Source: Leptospira interrogans serovar Manilae
GTDB taxonomy: Bacteria; Spirochaetota; Leptospiria; Leptospirales; Leptospiraceae
Assembly: GCA_945887855.1 (NCBI GenBank)
Contig: CAMCZP010000010.1
Location: forward strand, 1 to 64,000
Length of the DNA stretch: 64,000 bases
Direction: 5' to 3'
The notes under the pieces: model-generated
The model's database searches: none
What the model saw: the letters and a program-made list of their open reading frames with translations, nothing else
Told to the model about the DNA's origin: nothing
In this document: positions 41,439-52,394 of the stretch, piece by piece
Position numbering within the stretch: the first letter of the stretch is position 1
Layout: each line of letters begins with the position of its first letter
Program-made: the position numbers and the translations under genes

Positions 41439-42293
41439 GTTTTCATTTGAGATATTTTTAGAAAGAGTATAATATATTTCTTTAGGGATATCTTCTGCTC
41501 TTTCTTTGCCGCTTAAAAAACCATCTCTAGTAATAATTTCATAGATTTTTTTTCGATCCCATTTTTCTAGAAAAGGAGATTCTTTTATATTTTTAGATAT
41601 CATTTTACGTTTTCCCCAAAAAAAAGATCTTAAAATAATTTGTAGTATGATCGTTTCTTTTGGGTCCAATTTAGGTACTTCATCTTTTTTATAATGTACC
41701 AATGCAGATTCAGCTTTAGGAGATGGATAAAAACAGGATGCTGAAACATTTCTTATATGTTGCCATTCTCCAAAACAATTTAAAAAAATTGATATAGACG
41801 AGTTCTCTTTTGTAATACGGTGAATAAATTCTTTTTGGAGCATAAAAATACCTGATTTCATTCCAGGGCATGTGCTCATTAAAGAAGTCAAAATATCTGT
41901 ACTTATATAGTATGGTAAATTTCCAAAACAAAAGAATTTTTTATTAGAGACTATTTCTAAATTACTCAGTACATCCCCTTCTACCAATACAAAAGGAGGC
42001 TGATCATAATTGTACTTTTTAAGGTTATCAATTAGGATTGGATCAATTTCAAATAAAACTATATCTTTGTTAAACTCAACTAATCTATGAGTGATAGATC
42101 CCAATCCAGGGCCAATTTCAACTATACAATCCAAGTCCAAAACAGAATCCAATGGAAGTTGTAAAATGATAGATTCAATTATATTTTTATCAATTAAAAA
42201 ATTCTGCCCCCATTTTTTAAGTGGAGCGGCATTGTTTTCTTTCATAAACTGATTGATAATTTGGATTTTAGTGAAGGTAAATGAGTCATTCAT
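41424..42293 (-). CDS. rsmA: 16S rRNA (adenine1518/1519-N6,N6)-dimethyltransferase
   Basis: [53 protein letters not shown]. Confidence 0.93.
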   Translation of the reverse strand: MNDSFTFTKIQIINQFMKENNAAPLKKWGQNFLIDKNIIESIILQLPLDSVLDLDCIVEIGPGLGSITHRLVEFNKDIVLFEIDPILIDNLKKYNYDQPPFVLVEGDVLSNLEIVSNKKFFCFGNLPYYISTDILTSLMSTCPGMKSGIFMLQKEFIHRITKENSSISIFLNCFGEWQHIRNVSASCFYPSPKAESALVHYKKDEVPKLDPKETIILQIILRSFFWGKRKMISKNIKESPFLEKWDRKKIYEIITRDGFLSGKERAEDIPKEIYYTLSKNISNENLTIL

Positions 42294-44512
42294 AATTCAT
42301 CGTATGTATAAAACTTCCATGTATCAGGAATTCTGAGAAGGTATTTATTGTCATTCCATTCTTTTGATTTATCTCTGGAATGATAAGGAAACTGAAGTAG
42401 TATTATTCCTCCACTATCTTTTGGTAGATTATAGAGCTTCTCTATCCCATCTAAATGTGGTGCATAAAACAATATTTTATTGTTACTAAAAAATCTGGGA
42501 ATTGGTTCTTTTTCAATGCGAACTTCTGGGAAGTGGACTCCAATTTCATTTGGAATAGAAATATAATTTTTTGATTTATGGTAGGGTGGGTGTATGAAAA
42601 TAGGAATCTTAGGATTGCATTTGATAGCATAGGATAAGCATGATAAATTACTTATATGAACTTCACTGTAATTTTTACAATATTTCTTACTTTCTAAATT
42701 TTTAAGAGCTTTGAAAAAATATTTACAATTACCTTCTATATACAATAAACTATTGGATTCGATAATATATGAATTTAACCCTACTGTAAAATAAGGTACA
42801 TGCTTTTCTTCATTATCTATATTTTGGTAATTATAGCTTATATAGAAAAAAGTAAAAATTATTAGTAAAATTGGAATTCTTTTGGTTATCTTTTTTATTG
42901 ATTCTCTTAATTGAATGCCTAAATTTATAAGTTTTAAATTTATGGGCTTAAAAAGTATACTTATATGACTATCTAATTCTATTGATTTAGTAAAATAAGT
43001 ATCAACTTTAAAAGTATGATAGCATTTTTCTATTGAATTGCTTTGAGAAAATTTTAGGAGTATACTTTCTCTATTTTTGTAAAAATAAAAAACGTTTAAT
43101 AAAAATATAAATACTAGATAATAGAAGTAAAGAAAATTGATATCACCATTAAATATTCTATAATAAGAAAATTTATCAGAAAGTGAAATTGTTAAAAATA
43201 TAACTAATCTTATTAAAAAATCACAAAGAGTCCAAAGCAGTTCTCCAATTAGAGGAACTTGTAATAGATTTACTATAACCGATAAAAAAAGAATTGGTAG
43301 AGTAAAAGAAGCAATTGGCACAATTAAAATATTTAATAATAAAGAGCCATAGCTGAAAGATTTAAAATAGTACAACAAAAAAAAGTACGTTCCTAGTCCT
43401 GCAGATAAAGATACTGTGATATTCTCTGTGAAAAAGTTTTTTTTGTCTGAGAATATTAAGTTATCCAAGAGAGGTTTTAGATAAAAAATTCCAATAACTG
43501 CACCCATTGATAAATTAAATCCTATTGATAAAAAATTATCATTTTGAAATAATGAGATAAATGTAGTACATATAATCATCATATTTAAAGGATTTGATTT
43601 TCGATATGTAACTTTTGTTATTACCCAAAAACAAGCAAAGAAATATGCCCTAGTGAGTGAAATAGGAAAACCCAATAAGTAAAGATAAATAAATCCAAAT
43701 AAAATCGGTATAATTTTTGATATATAATAATTCATTTTAAAAAGTTTCTCTAGCAAGTACCCAAAAACTCCTAATATAATCCCTAGGTGTAGACCTGATG
43801 CAGCAAATAGATGTATGATACCTCCTTCTTTACTTGCATTTTTAAAATCATTATTTATGTAACTTAAATCCCCAAATAGCAAACCCATTGCTATTTCCTG
43901 CGAGGAGGGCATTAACTTGCTTTTTTTTAAGATAGATTCTACTCTTTGTTTTGTATCCAAAGAGAGGTTAAATTTTTCTTGGGTAATATCGCACTTACCC
44001 ATTTTAAGATAAAAATAATCATATCTATTTAGAAATTCAAAAAAGGGCACTCCATGATCTGGAGAAATAATTGTGATACTATTACTCCCACATTTGAATA
44101 TAGGCAATCTGCTTATTCGATTTGGATAATATAGAATTGATTTTTTTTCAATTCCAAAGTCCCGAATTGATACGACATAGTATTTATGTTTGAGAATTCC
44201 AGTAACTTCTACTTCTATATCAGAATGATTTCTAAGAATTTCTTTCATTTCAATCTTAGTTAAATAACCGTTTACTTGTTGACTTTCATATAAACATGTT
44301 AGTGACGAGTGTATAAAAAATATACAACCTCCAATACTTAAAAATATTATTCTTTTGTATCGTACTAGTATAAAAAATGTAACTAAATTTATCGAGTGAA
44401 TATATATCTCATTACCTGGTAACAGCCCATCAATTGAACGCAATAAAAAGTAGAATAAACATGCTTTGGAAAGATGTGATAGGCAGAAGATTTTTTTGAT
44501 TAGAGTTTTCAT
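42290..44512 (-). CDS. comEC: ComEC/Rec2-family protein
   Basis: HLFAASGLHLGIILGVFGYLLEKL; LPISLTRAYFFACFWVI; many TMs; overlaps rsmA by 4 bp. Confidence 0.85.
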   Translation of the reverse strand: MKTLIKKIFCLSHLSKACLFYFLLRSIDGLLPGNEIYIHSINLVTFFILVRYKRIIFLSIGGCIFFIHSSLTCLYESQQVNGYLTKIEMKEILRNHSDIEVEVTGILKHKYYVVSIRDFGIEKKSILYYPNRISRLPIFKCGSNSITIISPDHGVPFFEFLNRYDYFYLKMGKCDITQEKFNLSLDTKQRVESILKKSKLMPSSQEIAMGLLFGDLSYINNDFKNASKEGGIIHLFAASGLHLGIILGVFGYLLEKLFKMNYYISKIIPILFGFIYLYLLGFPISLTRAYFFACFWVITKVTYRKSNPLNMMIICTTFISLFQNDNFLSIGFNLSMGAVIGIFYLKPLLDNLIFSDKKNFFTENITVSLSAGLGTYFFLLYYFKSFSYGSLLLNILIVPIASFTLPILFLSVIVNLLQVPLIGELLWTLCDFLIRLVIFLTISLSDKFSYYRIFNGDINFLYFYYLVFIFLLNVFYFYKNRESILLKFSQSNSIEKCYHTFKVDTYFTKSIELDSHISILFKPINLKLINLGIQLRESIKKITKRIPILLIIFTFFYISYNYQNIDNEEKHVPYFTVGLNSYIIESNSLLYIEGNCKYFFKALKNLESKKYCKNYSEVHISNLSCLSYAIKCNPKIPIFIHPPYHKSKNYISIPNEIGVHFPEVRIEKEPIPRFFSNNKILFYAPHLDGIEKLYNLPKDSGGIILLQFPYHSRDKSKEWNDNKYLLRIPDTWKFYTYDEL

Positions 44513-44952
44513 GTTCTAATAGGTCTAAAAAATGAAGGCAAGTATCGAATTTTAAAAAAAAATTAGGGGTTAATTCTAAAAAAAATTCTTAATTTTAAGT
44601 TTTTTAATATCAAAGTCAATATATTATTCAATTAGTAAAATCTATTAAAAGAAAATTACAATATTCTAATGATAATTTGGATACTGATTTCATTTAAACA
44701 ATTGAAGATTCATTTTTCATCTCAGCTAAATGGTACGTAAGGCGTAATAGACTTTAAGCGAATCTGAAATGGAAATAAAAATTCGTTCCATAACTCTTTT
44801 TTTTTAATAAAAAAAAGCAGTCTTTATAGAATTTTATAAGGGTTCTATATTCAATATTTTTTTTGACCTAAAACCACTTCCATTTTAAAGGGTATACATC
44901 CCTAGCATAAAAGAAATTTGAAATACACCAATAGTATTAGGTTATTTACACT

Positions 44953-45180
44953 TTGTCAAAAAAATACAGGAAAAAAGGTACGATGAGACTTTTGGAAGAA
45001 GATAACACATTTATTCAATTTCAATCAATAGAACCAATAGCAATGAAAACTAATCAGAAATTGGTTTGCACATCATGTAAAAAGGAGTGTGACAAGCTCT
45101 ACCAACAAAATATGTGCAGAAATTGTTTAACCTTAACATTTAAAAGACTTGTAAAAGTAATTGACTCTGTAAGGAAATAG
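44953..45180 (+). CDS. Small zinc-ribbon-like protein
   Basis: CTSCKKECDKLYQQNMCRNC; TTG start. Confidence 0.55.
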   Translation: MSKKYRKKGTMRLLEEDNTFIQFQSIEPIAMKTNQKLVCTSCKKECDKLYQQNMCRNCLTLTFKRLVKVIDSVRK

Positions 45181-45195
45181 GTAGAACTATCCTCT

Positions 45196-47784
45196 ATGGA
45201 GTATCCATTTAAGGATTTAGAGCCCAAATGGCAAAACCATTGGGATCTAAATAGTACATTTCAAACTGACGTACATTCCAAAAAACCCAAATACTATTGT
45301 TTGGATATGTTTCCTTACCCCAGTGGTTCTGGTTTGCATGTAGGTCACCCCGAAGGATACACAGCCACAGACATCATTTCACGATATAAGCGAATGAAGG
45401 GCTATGAAGTACTGCATCCAATGGGTTGGGATGCTTTTGGTCTTCCTGCCGAAAGATATGCCATGACTCATGGAATACATCCCAGGATAACCACAGAAGC
45501 CAATATAAACAATTTTCGACGCCAAATAAAAATGCTTGGATTATCATATGATTGGAGGCGTGAAATTTCCACAACTAGTCCCGATTATTATAAGTTCACA
45601 CAGTGGATTTTTTTAAAAATTTTTAATTCATATTATGATAAACGTGAAAATAAAGCAAAACCCATCCAAGATATTATAACTGAATTTGAAGAAAAAGGCT
45701 CCTCTGCATATTTTTCTGAAATAGGGGATCCTATATTTACCGCAACAGAATGGGCTCATTTTTCTCCAAAAGATAAAGAAGAAATTTTAAAGGATCTTAG
45801 GCTAGTTTACCATGCTAATATTCCTGTCAATTGGTGTGAAGAGCTGGGGACTGTACTTGCAAATGAAGAAGTAGAAGAGTGGACATCAAAAGGATACACT
45901 GTAGTGCGTCGCCCCATGGCCCAATATATGATGCGTATTACAAAATATGCAGACCGTCTTCTACAAGATTTGGATTTAGTTTCTTGGCCTCAATCTACCC
46001 TAGAAATGCAAAAAAACTGGATTGGAAAAAGTGAAGGTTTGGAATTTGCATTTACCACTGAAAATAATAAGAAAATCTCTGTTTATACTACCAGGCCTGA
46101 TACAATTTTTGGAGTAACTTACATTGTACTTGCTCCTGAGCATCCGCTTGTATTAGAAATAGCAACCGAAGATAAAAAAGAAGAACTCAAAGATTATATC
46201 CAAAAATCTGCATTGAAATCAGATATGGATAGAACGGAATTAAATAAAGAAAAAACAGGTGTATTTACCGGTTCTTATGCAAGTAACCCTGTTGATCCTG
46301 AATCAAAAATCCCTATATGGATTTCTGACTATGTTCTGTACCAATATGGTACGGGAGCAATCATGGCTGTACCCGCTCATGACCAAAGAGATCATTCCTT
46401 TGCACTCAAACATTCCATTCCTATACGCCATGTAATTGAAGGAGCTGCGGATCTATCAGAATGTTTTGACTCAAAAACCTCTAAATGTATCCAATCAAAC
46501 AGCTCTATGTTGGATATCAATGGGTTAGGGTATGACGAAGCCTCACGAAAAGTTATTGATTGGATGGTTGTAAAACAAATTGGAAAGCCAAAGATCCAAT
46601 ATAAGTTAAGAGATTGGCTGTTTGCCAGACAAAGATATTGGGGAGAGCCAATTCCGCTTGTTCATAGAGAGGATGGTTATACTGATTCCATCCCTGAATC
46701 TGAACTACCACTTCAGCTACCAGATCTTTTGGATTTCAATCCAGCAAAAAGTGGTGAATCTGCTCTGGCAAAAGCATCATCATGGCTTCCCTATAAAACA
46801 GCTGATGGTGTGAATGCAGTCCGTGAGACAAATACAATGCCTCAGTGGGCAGGATCTTGCTGGTACTACTTACGATTCTTGGATCCTAAAAATTCCAATT
46901 ATTTTTGTGATAAATCAATTGAAGCCAGTTGGATGCCAGTAGATTTATATGTGGGGGGAAGTGAACATGCTGTATTGCATCTTTTATATTCCCGTTTTTG
47001 GCACAAAATACTTTATGATTTAGAATATGTATCCACTCCTGAACCCTTTAAAAAGTTAGTTCACCAAGGTTTAATACTTGGAGAAGATAAGAAAAAGATG
47101 TCTAAATCCCTCGGAAATGTTGTAAATCCTGATGAGGTAGTTTCTCAGTATGGTGCCGATAGTCTCCGTCTTTTTGAAATGTTTATGGGACCATTTGAAA
47201 TGGTGAAACCATGGAGCAAAAAAGGTGTTGAGGGTGTATTTCGTTTTTTAAATAGAGTTTGGAGACTCTACCATAGAGAGGATGGAACATTTTCAATAGA
47301 TCAGTCTGAACCAGATCTAGAACAATATAAGATTTTAAATAGAACCATTAAAAAAGTAGAAGATGATATACATAATTTTTCATTCAATACTGCCATTTCT
47401 CAAATGATGATCTTTGTGAACGAAATGACTTCCAAACCCAACCGTCCATGGAAAATTCTAAAACCATTTATTTTGATACTAGCTCCTTTTGCCCCACATA
47501 TCTCTGAGGAAATCTGGAGTGAATTAGGATATAAGATCTCTTTAGCACATGAAAAATTTCCATACTATTCTCCAGAATACTTAGAAGATGAGGAAATTAT
47601 AATTGTAGTACAGGTGAATGGGAAAGTTAGGGGGCAATTTACAGCCTCTAAGGAAATTTCAGAAGAAGAAGCTTTTGAAAAAGCCCTGGTTACAGAAAAA
47701 GTTCCTAGCTTTATCAAAGATAAAGAAATCATAAAGAAAATCTATGTAAAAGAAAAACTAGTCAACCTTGTTGTGAAGGGATAA
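45196..47784 (+). CDS. leuS: Leucine--tRNA ligase
   Basis: FPYPSGSGLHVGHPEGYTATDI, QWAGSCWYYLRF, KMSKSLGNVVNPDEVV. Confidence 0.98.
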   Translation: MEYPFKDLEPKWQNHWDLNSTFQTDVHSKKPKYYCLDMFPYPSGSGLHVGHPEGYTATDIISRYKRMKGYEVLHPMGWDAFGLPAERYAMTHGIHPRITTEANINNFRRQIKMLGLSYDWRREISTTSPDYYKFTQWIFLKIFNSYYDKRENKAKPIQDIITEFEEKGSSAYFSEIGDPIFTATEWAHFSPKDKEEILKDLRLVYHANIPVNWCEELGTVLANEEVEEWTSKGYTVVRRPMAQYMMRITKYADRLLQDLDLVSWPQSTLEMQKNWIGKSEGLEFAFTTENNKKISVYTTRPDTIFGVTYIVLAPEHPLVLEIATEDKKEELKDYIQKSALKSDMDRTELNKEKTGVFTGSYASNPVDPESKIPIWISDYVLYQYGTGAIMAVPAHDQRDHSFALKHSIPIRHVIEGAADLSECFDSKTSKCIQSNSSMLDINGLGYDEASRKVIDWMVVKQIGKPKIQYKLRDWLFARQRYWGEPIPLVHREDGYTDSIPESELPLQLPDLLDFNPAKSGESALAKASSWLPYKTADGVNAVRETNTMPQWAGSCWYYLRFLDPKNSNYFCDKSIEASWMPVDLYVGGSEHAVLHLLYSRFWHKILYDLEYVSTPEPFKKLVHQGLILGEDKKKMSKSLGNVVNPDEVVSQYGADSLRLFEMFMGPFEMVKPWSKKGVEGVFRFLNRVWRLYHREDGTFSIDQSEPDLEQYKILNRTIKKVEDDIHNFSFNTAISQMMIFVNEMTSKPNRPWKILKPFILILAPFAPHISEEIWSELGYKISLAHEKFPYYSPEYLEDEEIIIVVQVNGKVRGQFTASKEISEEEAFEKALVTEKVPSFIKDKEIIKKIYVKEKLVNLVVKG

Positions 47785-47895
47785 AGGGCACTAGTTTCTA
47801 TTCATAACTCCAATACGAATTCTTTTAAGTTCGTGAAAACTTCTTTACCAATCTAAGCTTTTCTAACGAGATTAGTAAATAGGACTTTATAATTA

Positions 47896-48888
47896 ATGTC
47901 AGCCTGTACTATTTGCGTACTCAATTTCAAGGGAGGGGTGGGGAAGACTACACTCTCCGTTAATTTCGCAGCTGCTCTGGCGAATACTCCGAAATCAAAC
48001 GGTCAAAACTATAAGGTTTTGCTGATTGATGCGGATGCTCAGGCAAATTCCTCCGTATTTATGCTGGGAGAATACTGGAAAAAAGAAATCTTCTCTGTCC
48101 CTGAAAAAAGCCTTTATGGGATTATGGATCGTGCTAGAAGAGGGGTCATCAAAAAAATTGATGAGGATGACATAATAGGGGAGTTCAACGAAGGTAAAAG
48201 ATCTCCTGTGTTCTCTAGAGAAAAAAAAATTCTCCCTGATGGAAGCAGTGTTTATATCAATTCAGAAGTGTATTGGCCTAATCTCCATATCATCCCCGCT
48301 CATTACAATCTCATCAGTCTCGAGAGAGATATTCGATATGGTGAAGATGGAAAAATCCAAATCCCAGCTTTTGGGGCACCTATCCAATATTTTGAAATTT
48401 TGGATCGACTAAGTGCATTTATTAAAGAATATTATGATTTTATAATTGTAGATTGCCCTCCTAACTTATACACAATGTCTGAAAATATGCTATATTTTTG
48501 TGATAATATTATTATCCCTGTGATACCAGATTGGTTGAGTACAAATGGAATCAATTGGTTGATTATGCAGGTGAAATTATTTTCACAAAAATATGGAAAT
48601 CGTAGGAAAGAAATACGGGGGATTGCCCCTACACTATGGAATATTCGAGAATTGGTTTTTTCGCGTCATATACGTATTCTTTCTAGAAGTGTAGAGATAT
48701 GGAAGCGGAGTGAAAATTATAGAGATCTTCTGGGACGATGTGAAATCTGGACGGGTTTACAGAGACTTTCTTCCGTAAATAAATCTATAGAATCTCTGCG
48801 TCCTATAGTTGACTATCATTCTTCGGAATTGGCCAGAATTCAGGTGGAATTGATGACACGTCGAATTATAGAATGGAAAGAAGAATGA
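47896..48888 (+). CDS. ParA-family ATPase
   Basis: NFKGGVGKTTLSVNFAAAL, LLIDADAQANSSVF, DFIIVDCPPNLYTMSENML. Confidence 0.93.
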   Translation: MSACTICVLNFKGGVGKTTLSVNFAAALANTPKSNGQNYKVLLIDADAQANSSVFMLGEYWKKEIFSVPEKSLYGIMDRARRGVIKKIDEDDIIGEFNEGKRSPVFSREKKILPDGSSVYINSEVYWPNLHIIPAHYNLISLERDIRYGEDGKIQIPAFGAPIQYFEILDRLSAFIKEYYDFIIVDCPPNLYTMSENMLYFCDNIIIPVIPDWLSTNGINWLIMQVKLFSQKYGNRRKEIRGIAPTLWNIRELVFSRHIRILSRSVEIWKRSENYRDLLGRCEIWTGLQRLSSVNKSIESLRPIVDYHSSELARIQVELMTRRIIEWKEE

Positions 48889-49421
48889 ACGCTAAAGAAA
48901 TTAAAAGCAAACTATCCGAATTACAATCACGGTCTCTGGAGAAATTGAGCCAATCAGAGCTTAAAAAACTTGATAAAGCACTCCAAACCACTTTTGATTC
49001 CCTCGATGCAGTCGAGTTTCTCATCAAAGTTGAGGAACTTCTCAATTCTGTACCACTAGAATACATAACATTTTATCAGTATTTTTGGAAAAAATCCAAA
49101 AACAAACGACCTAAAAAAAATGCAAATAAGGCAGCATGGGAAAAATATTATCTCCAAACAAAAAAACTTACCCAAAGTATCCAGTCTAAGAAAGGTGAAT
49201 ACCTTTTGGTCTTCGATAAGTTGCTAAAAATTGATGAGGATACAGGTCTAAGACTTCTAGCAGGGCTAACAAGGGAAGATAGAAAGGTTCTTTCCATTTT
49301 GGGATCTGTAACTGTTAAAACTTCTAGGGGAGTCTCTACCTTGGTCTTATCAGAAAATAGTAATAACAATCGACGATGGATTCAGGAACTAAAAAAAGTC
49401 AACAATCTGGGAGTTCTTTAA
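48885..49421 (+). CDS. Hypothetical protein coupled to parA
   Basis: ATG overlaps parA stop (ATGA) at 48885; track start 48873 is in the parA gene. Confidence 0.6.
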   Translation: MNAKEIKSKLSELQSRSLEKLSQSELKKLDKALQTTFDSLDAVEFLIKVEELLNSVPLEYITFYQYFWKKSKNKRPKKNANKAAWEKYYLQTKKLTQSIQSKKGEYLLVFDKLLKIDEDTGLRLLAGLTREDRKVLSILGSVTVKTSRGVSTLVLSENSNNNRRWIQELKKVNNLGVL

Positions 49422-49461
49422 ACTTGGTAGCTTTACTTTTGGATCTGGTAAAGAATAAAGT

Positions 49462-49752
49462 ATGTCTCGTCAAGTAATTAAATTGACAGAGTGGACAAAG
49501 TATGTTGTCAATTCTGTAGAAGAGGATCTTAAAAAAGAATTGAGAAAAATCATTCTAGAAAATCCAAATTGGGGATGGGAGCAGCTTTCTCTCCAAGATG
49601 TATATGGGTGTGCAATTAACCAATTGGCACCTTATTATATCAAACGGGGTTCTATATCCGAATTTAAATATTCTATTGGTGAATTGAGATCAGCTATCAA
49701 TTATGCAATGGCAAGAGTAAAAGCAAATCCAATTCATATCCCAAAACCCTAA
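49462..49752 (+). CDS. Hypothetical protein downstream of parA
   Basis: Compact ORF, same strand, short spacing. Confidence 0.55.
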   Translation: MSRQVIKLTEWTKYVVNSVEEDLKKELRKIILENPNWGWEQLSLQDVYGCAINQLAPYYIKRGSISEFKYSIGELRSAINYAMARVKANPIHIPKP

Positions 49753-49781
49753 AAGTATAGTCTAAATTAGCGAGGAAAATA

Positions 49782-50546
49782 ATGAAATTTAGTTCCAAAA
49801 CACTTAAAACAAGCTCTTTATTTGTATTCTTTTTTTTAATATCCTGCACCAACCCAGATGCAAATAAAATTGAATTGCAATATCCTGCCGCACTTTTGGA
49901 TGCTTTTACCACAGACCCGGGCTACTACGCGCTCTATTTTTCATCGAGAGAGATTGATACGGATCTCACTACCAATTGTGGTATTGCAAGTCCTGCCACT
50001 GCAGCTACAGGAGCAACAGGTGCTCCAGGTACAACCACACCAGCAGCAACGGGTACCACATCTACTTCCAATACCAGATTTAGTATACTAAACCAATATA
50101 TCATGAAGAATTCAAAAGAAACTCTAAATTTTAAGTTTATTTATGATACAAACCAAATTAGGGGCAGTGTAGACCAACAATTAGGTTTTACAATCACAGG
50201 TGGTCCATACAATGCAACGATCACTGGTAAGCAGGGAACTGTAACTTGGGGAATTGGTGCACTTGGTTATATCGATGAGTCTCTCACTACTAGCCAAAAT
50301 TTAACTTTTATGAAAGCGGTAGTGGTAACACTCACCGGTACTTTTACAAAAGGCTCCACAGCTTCCACTGTAACACCATTTACATGTAATACGGTTGACA
50401 ATGTAAATTGTACATCTGCTGTAACCACATCCCAGTGTTTTACTACAGACAATAAAACTTGTCTTTCCACATCTACTTCCACTACAGGTACACCTATAAC
50501 CGTAAATATCACTCTCAATTGCGAAACTAAAACAATCATTTATTAA
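49782..50546 (+). CDS. Putative lipoprotein with Ala/Thr/Gly-rich low-complexity segment
   Basis: Signal peptide ending FLISC; ATAATGATGAPGTTTPAATGTTSTSNT. Confidence 0.65.
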   Translation: MKFSSKTLKTSSLFVFFFLISCTNPDANKIELQYPAALLDAFTTDPGYYALYFSSREIDTDLTTNCGIASPATAATGATGAPGTTTPAATGTTSTSNTRFSILNQYIMKNSKETLNFKFIYDTNQIRGSVDQQLGFTITGGPYNATITGKQGTVTWGIGALGYIDESLTTSQNLTFMKAVVVTLTGTFTKGSTASTVTPFTCNTVDNVNCTSAVTTSQCFTTDNKTCLSTSTSTTGTPITVNITLNCETKTIIY

Positions 50547-50578
50547 TTTACTAATCACAAATTTTAAATTAATAAATA

Positions 50579-50612
50579 GCGTTCCAGCAAAAAGTCAGTT
50601 TTTGCAGGTGCG
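50579..50612. repeat. Partial copy C of dispersed repeat family 2
   Basis: GCGTTCCAGCAAAAAGTCAGTTTTTGCAG matches one end of copies A and B. Confidence 0.65.
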
Positions 50613-50678
50613 TCACAAATGATTACTATTTCTCAGATTTCTAATGAGTTTTAAAATGAATCATTGATTCATAAAAAT

Positions 50679-52070
50679 TTAAATTTCTCTTACTTCAATG
50701 ATTAGTTTAAGTAGGATTGATTTTAAATTTCCTAAAATCAGTTTCGTATTAGACTCAAAAAATATCTGATTTTCTAAGCCTGAAAATCCTGGTTGCAGAG
50801 ATCTTTTTAGGATGATAATTTGCTTAGCTTTTTCTAGATATAGCTTTGGGATTCCATAGAGCGGATTTTTCTTGTCTCTATCAATATATGGATTGATTAT
50901 ATCATTTGCACCAATACAAAAGACTAAGTCTATATTATGTATTATTTTATTTACATCATCTACTTGTAATATATTTTTGTAAGACACATTTGCCTCTGAT
51001 AACAATATGTTCATGTGCCCAGGCATTCTCCCTGCATATGGATGTACGAGATACTTTACTTCTACATTATTTTCAATCAGTAAGTCTTCTAGTTCTTTAC
51101 AGGAGTAATGTGTCTGAGAGATACCCATTCCATACCCAGGAATTATAAGTACTTTTTTTGAATACTTGAGTAAGATGGCAGCATCAGATATTGTTATTTC
51201 GCGTGCAACCATGCCTAAGTGATAGTAAGGGGAAGGCAGGTTATAGTTGCTCCCACCTAAAAGTATTTTAAATATAGAGCGTTTTGTGCTTTTGGCAAAT
51301 AAAATTGCTAGGACTATACTGGATAATCCTACAACGAGTCCGCTCACTAACATTATTTGGTTGGAATAGATGGCTCCAGAAAAAACCAAAGAGAATCCCG
51401 AATAAGAATTTAAAAAAGAAATAGCAATTGGTGAATCAAATCCACCTATAGGCATAAAGAAAAATATACCATAAACAGTTGAGAGGAGCATCATTAAATA
51501 AAGTAGATAATGATCCGGTTCATTTTTTGCTAATATAAAGCCAGTGATAGCAAAGGTTATAATCAATGTAAAAAAGTTTAATAGTTTTTGTAATGGAAAT
51601 GATATTCCCGATTCGGGTAAAAGATTTCTCAATTTAATAATAGATGTAATACTTCCCGAAAAAGATACAATTCCCAAAAAGATAGAGAAAAAGATAAATA
51701 TACTTCTCAATGAAAATAAGCTAATATTCTCAGAGATTGGCAGTTGGATGAATGCTATATATGAAGTGATTGTTACGGCAGCACCGCCTAATCCATTGTA
51801 AAACGCTAATAGCTGTGGTGCAGATGTTAGCCTAACTTTTCGAGATGAAAGGATACCCATCACAGAGCCAATGATAATAGCAGAAAAAATCCATCCCAGA
51901 TTTGTAATATCTGTTTCTAAAAGAGAAGAACCCACTGCAATACCCATTGCGGAGCTAATTAAAAGATTTCCCCATCTTGCCCTCTGGGAATTGGTTAAAA
52001 ATCGAAGTCCAATTATCAAAAGAGTAGCTGAAATTAAATAGAAAAACTCAATTAAATTTTTAGAAAACAT
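50679..52070 (-). CDS. pntB: NAD(P) transhydrogenase subunit beta
   Basis: FYNGLGGAAVTITSYIAF, IIPGYGMGISQTHYSCKEL, HPYAGRMPGHMNILLSEA, IGANDIINP. Confidence 0.95.
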   Translation of the reverse strand: MFSKNLIEFFYLISATLLIIGLRFLTNSQRARWGNLLISSAMGIAVGSSLLETDITNLGWIFSAIIIGSVMGILSSRKVRLTSAPQLLAFYNGLGGAAVTITSYIAFIQLPISENISLFSLRSIFIFFSIFLGIVSFSGSITSIIKLRNLLPESGISFPLQKLLNFFTLIITFAITGFILAKNEPDHYLLYLMMLLSTVYGIFFFMPIGGFDSPIAISFLNSYSGFSLVFSGAIYSNQIMLVSGLVVGLSSIVLAILFAKSTKRSIFKILLGGSNYNLPSPYYHLGMVAREITISDAAILLKYSKKVLIIPGYGMGISQTHYSCKELEDLLIENNVEVKYLVHPYAGRMPGHMNILLSEANVSYKNILQVDDVNKIIHNIDLVFCIGANDIINPYIDRDKKNPLYGIPKLYLEKAKQIIILKRSLQPGFSGLENQIFFESNTKLILGNLKSILLKLIIEVREI

Positions 52071-52071
52071 C

Positions 52072-52389
52072 TCACTCTTCTATACTTTCTTTCTTTTTGA
52101 AAACTTTTAACATCCTATTTGTAAAGAGGCTTCCACCCACTAGATTCATAGTGCTAAAAATAATGGCTATAAAACCAAGAATTAGGATTGATACATCATC
52201 TTCTTTGGCTTTCCCGACTACATAAATGGCGCCTAACACTATAAGTCCATGTATAGAATTGATTGCAGAATTCATAGAGGACAATAAAACCAAAGGTACA
52301 TGGGAAATTATCTCTATTCCTAAAAAAGAACAAAATAAGATAATGTAGAGCACTTCTCTATTTTGAAATAGATAGGTAAATAATTCCAA
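52072..52389 (-). CDS. NAD(P) transhydrogenase subunit alpha part 2 (membrane)
   Basis: Short TM protein between pntB and pntA part 1; VPLVLLSSMNSAINSIHGLIVLGAI. Confidence 0.9.
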   Translation of the reverse strand: MELFTYLFQNREVLYIILFCSFLGIEIISHVPLVLLSSMNSAINSIHGLIVLGAIYVVGKAKEDDVSILILGFIAIIFSTMNLVGGSLFTNRMLKVFKKKESIEE

Positions 52390-52394
52390 TACTT

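Noticed and set aside
47896-49752. Integrated plasmid partition locus
   Set aside because: No ParB, replication initiator or iterons seen; surrounding genes are chromosomal housekeeping (leuS, pnt).
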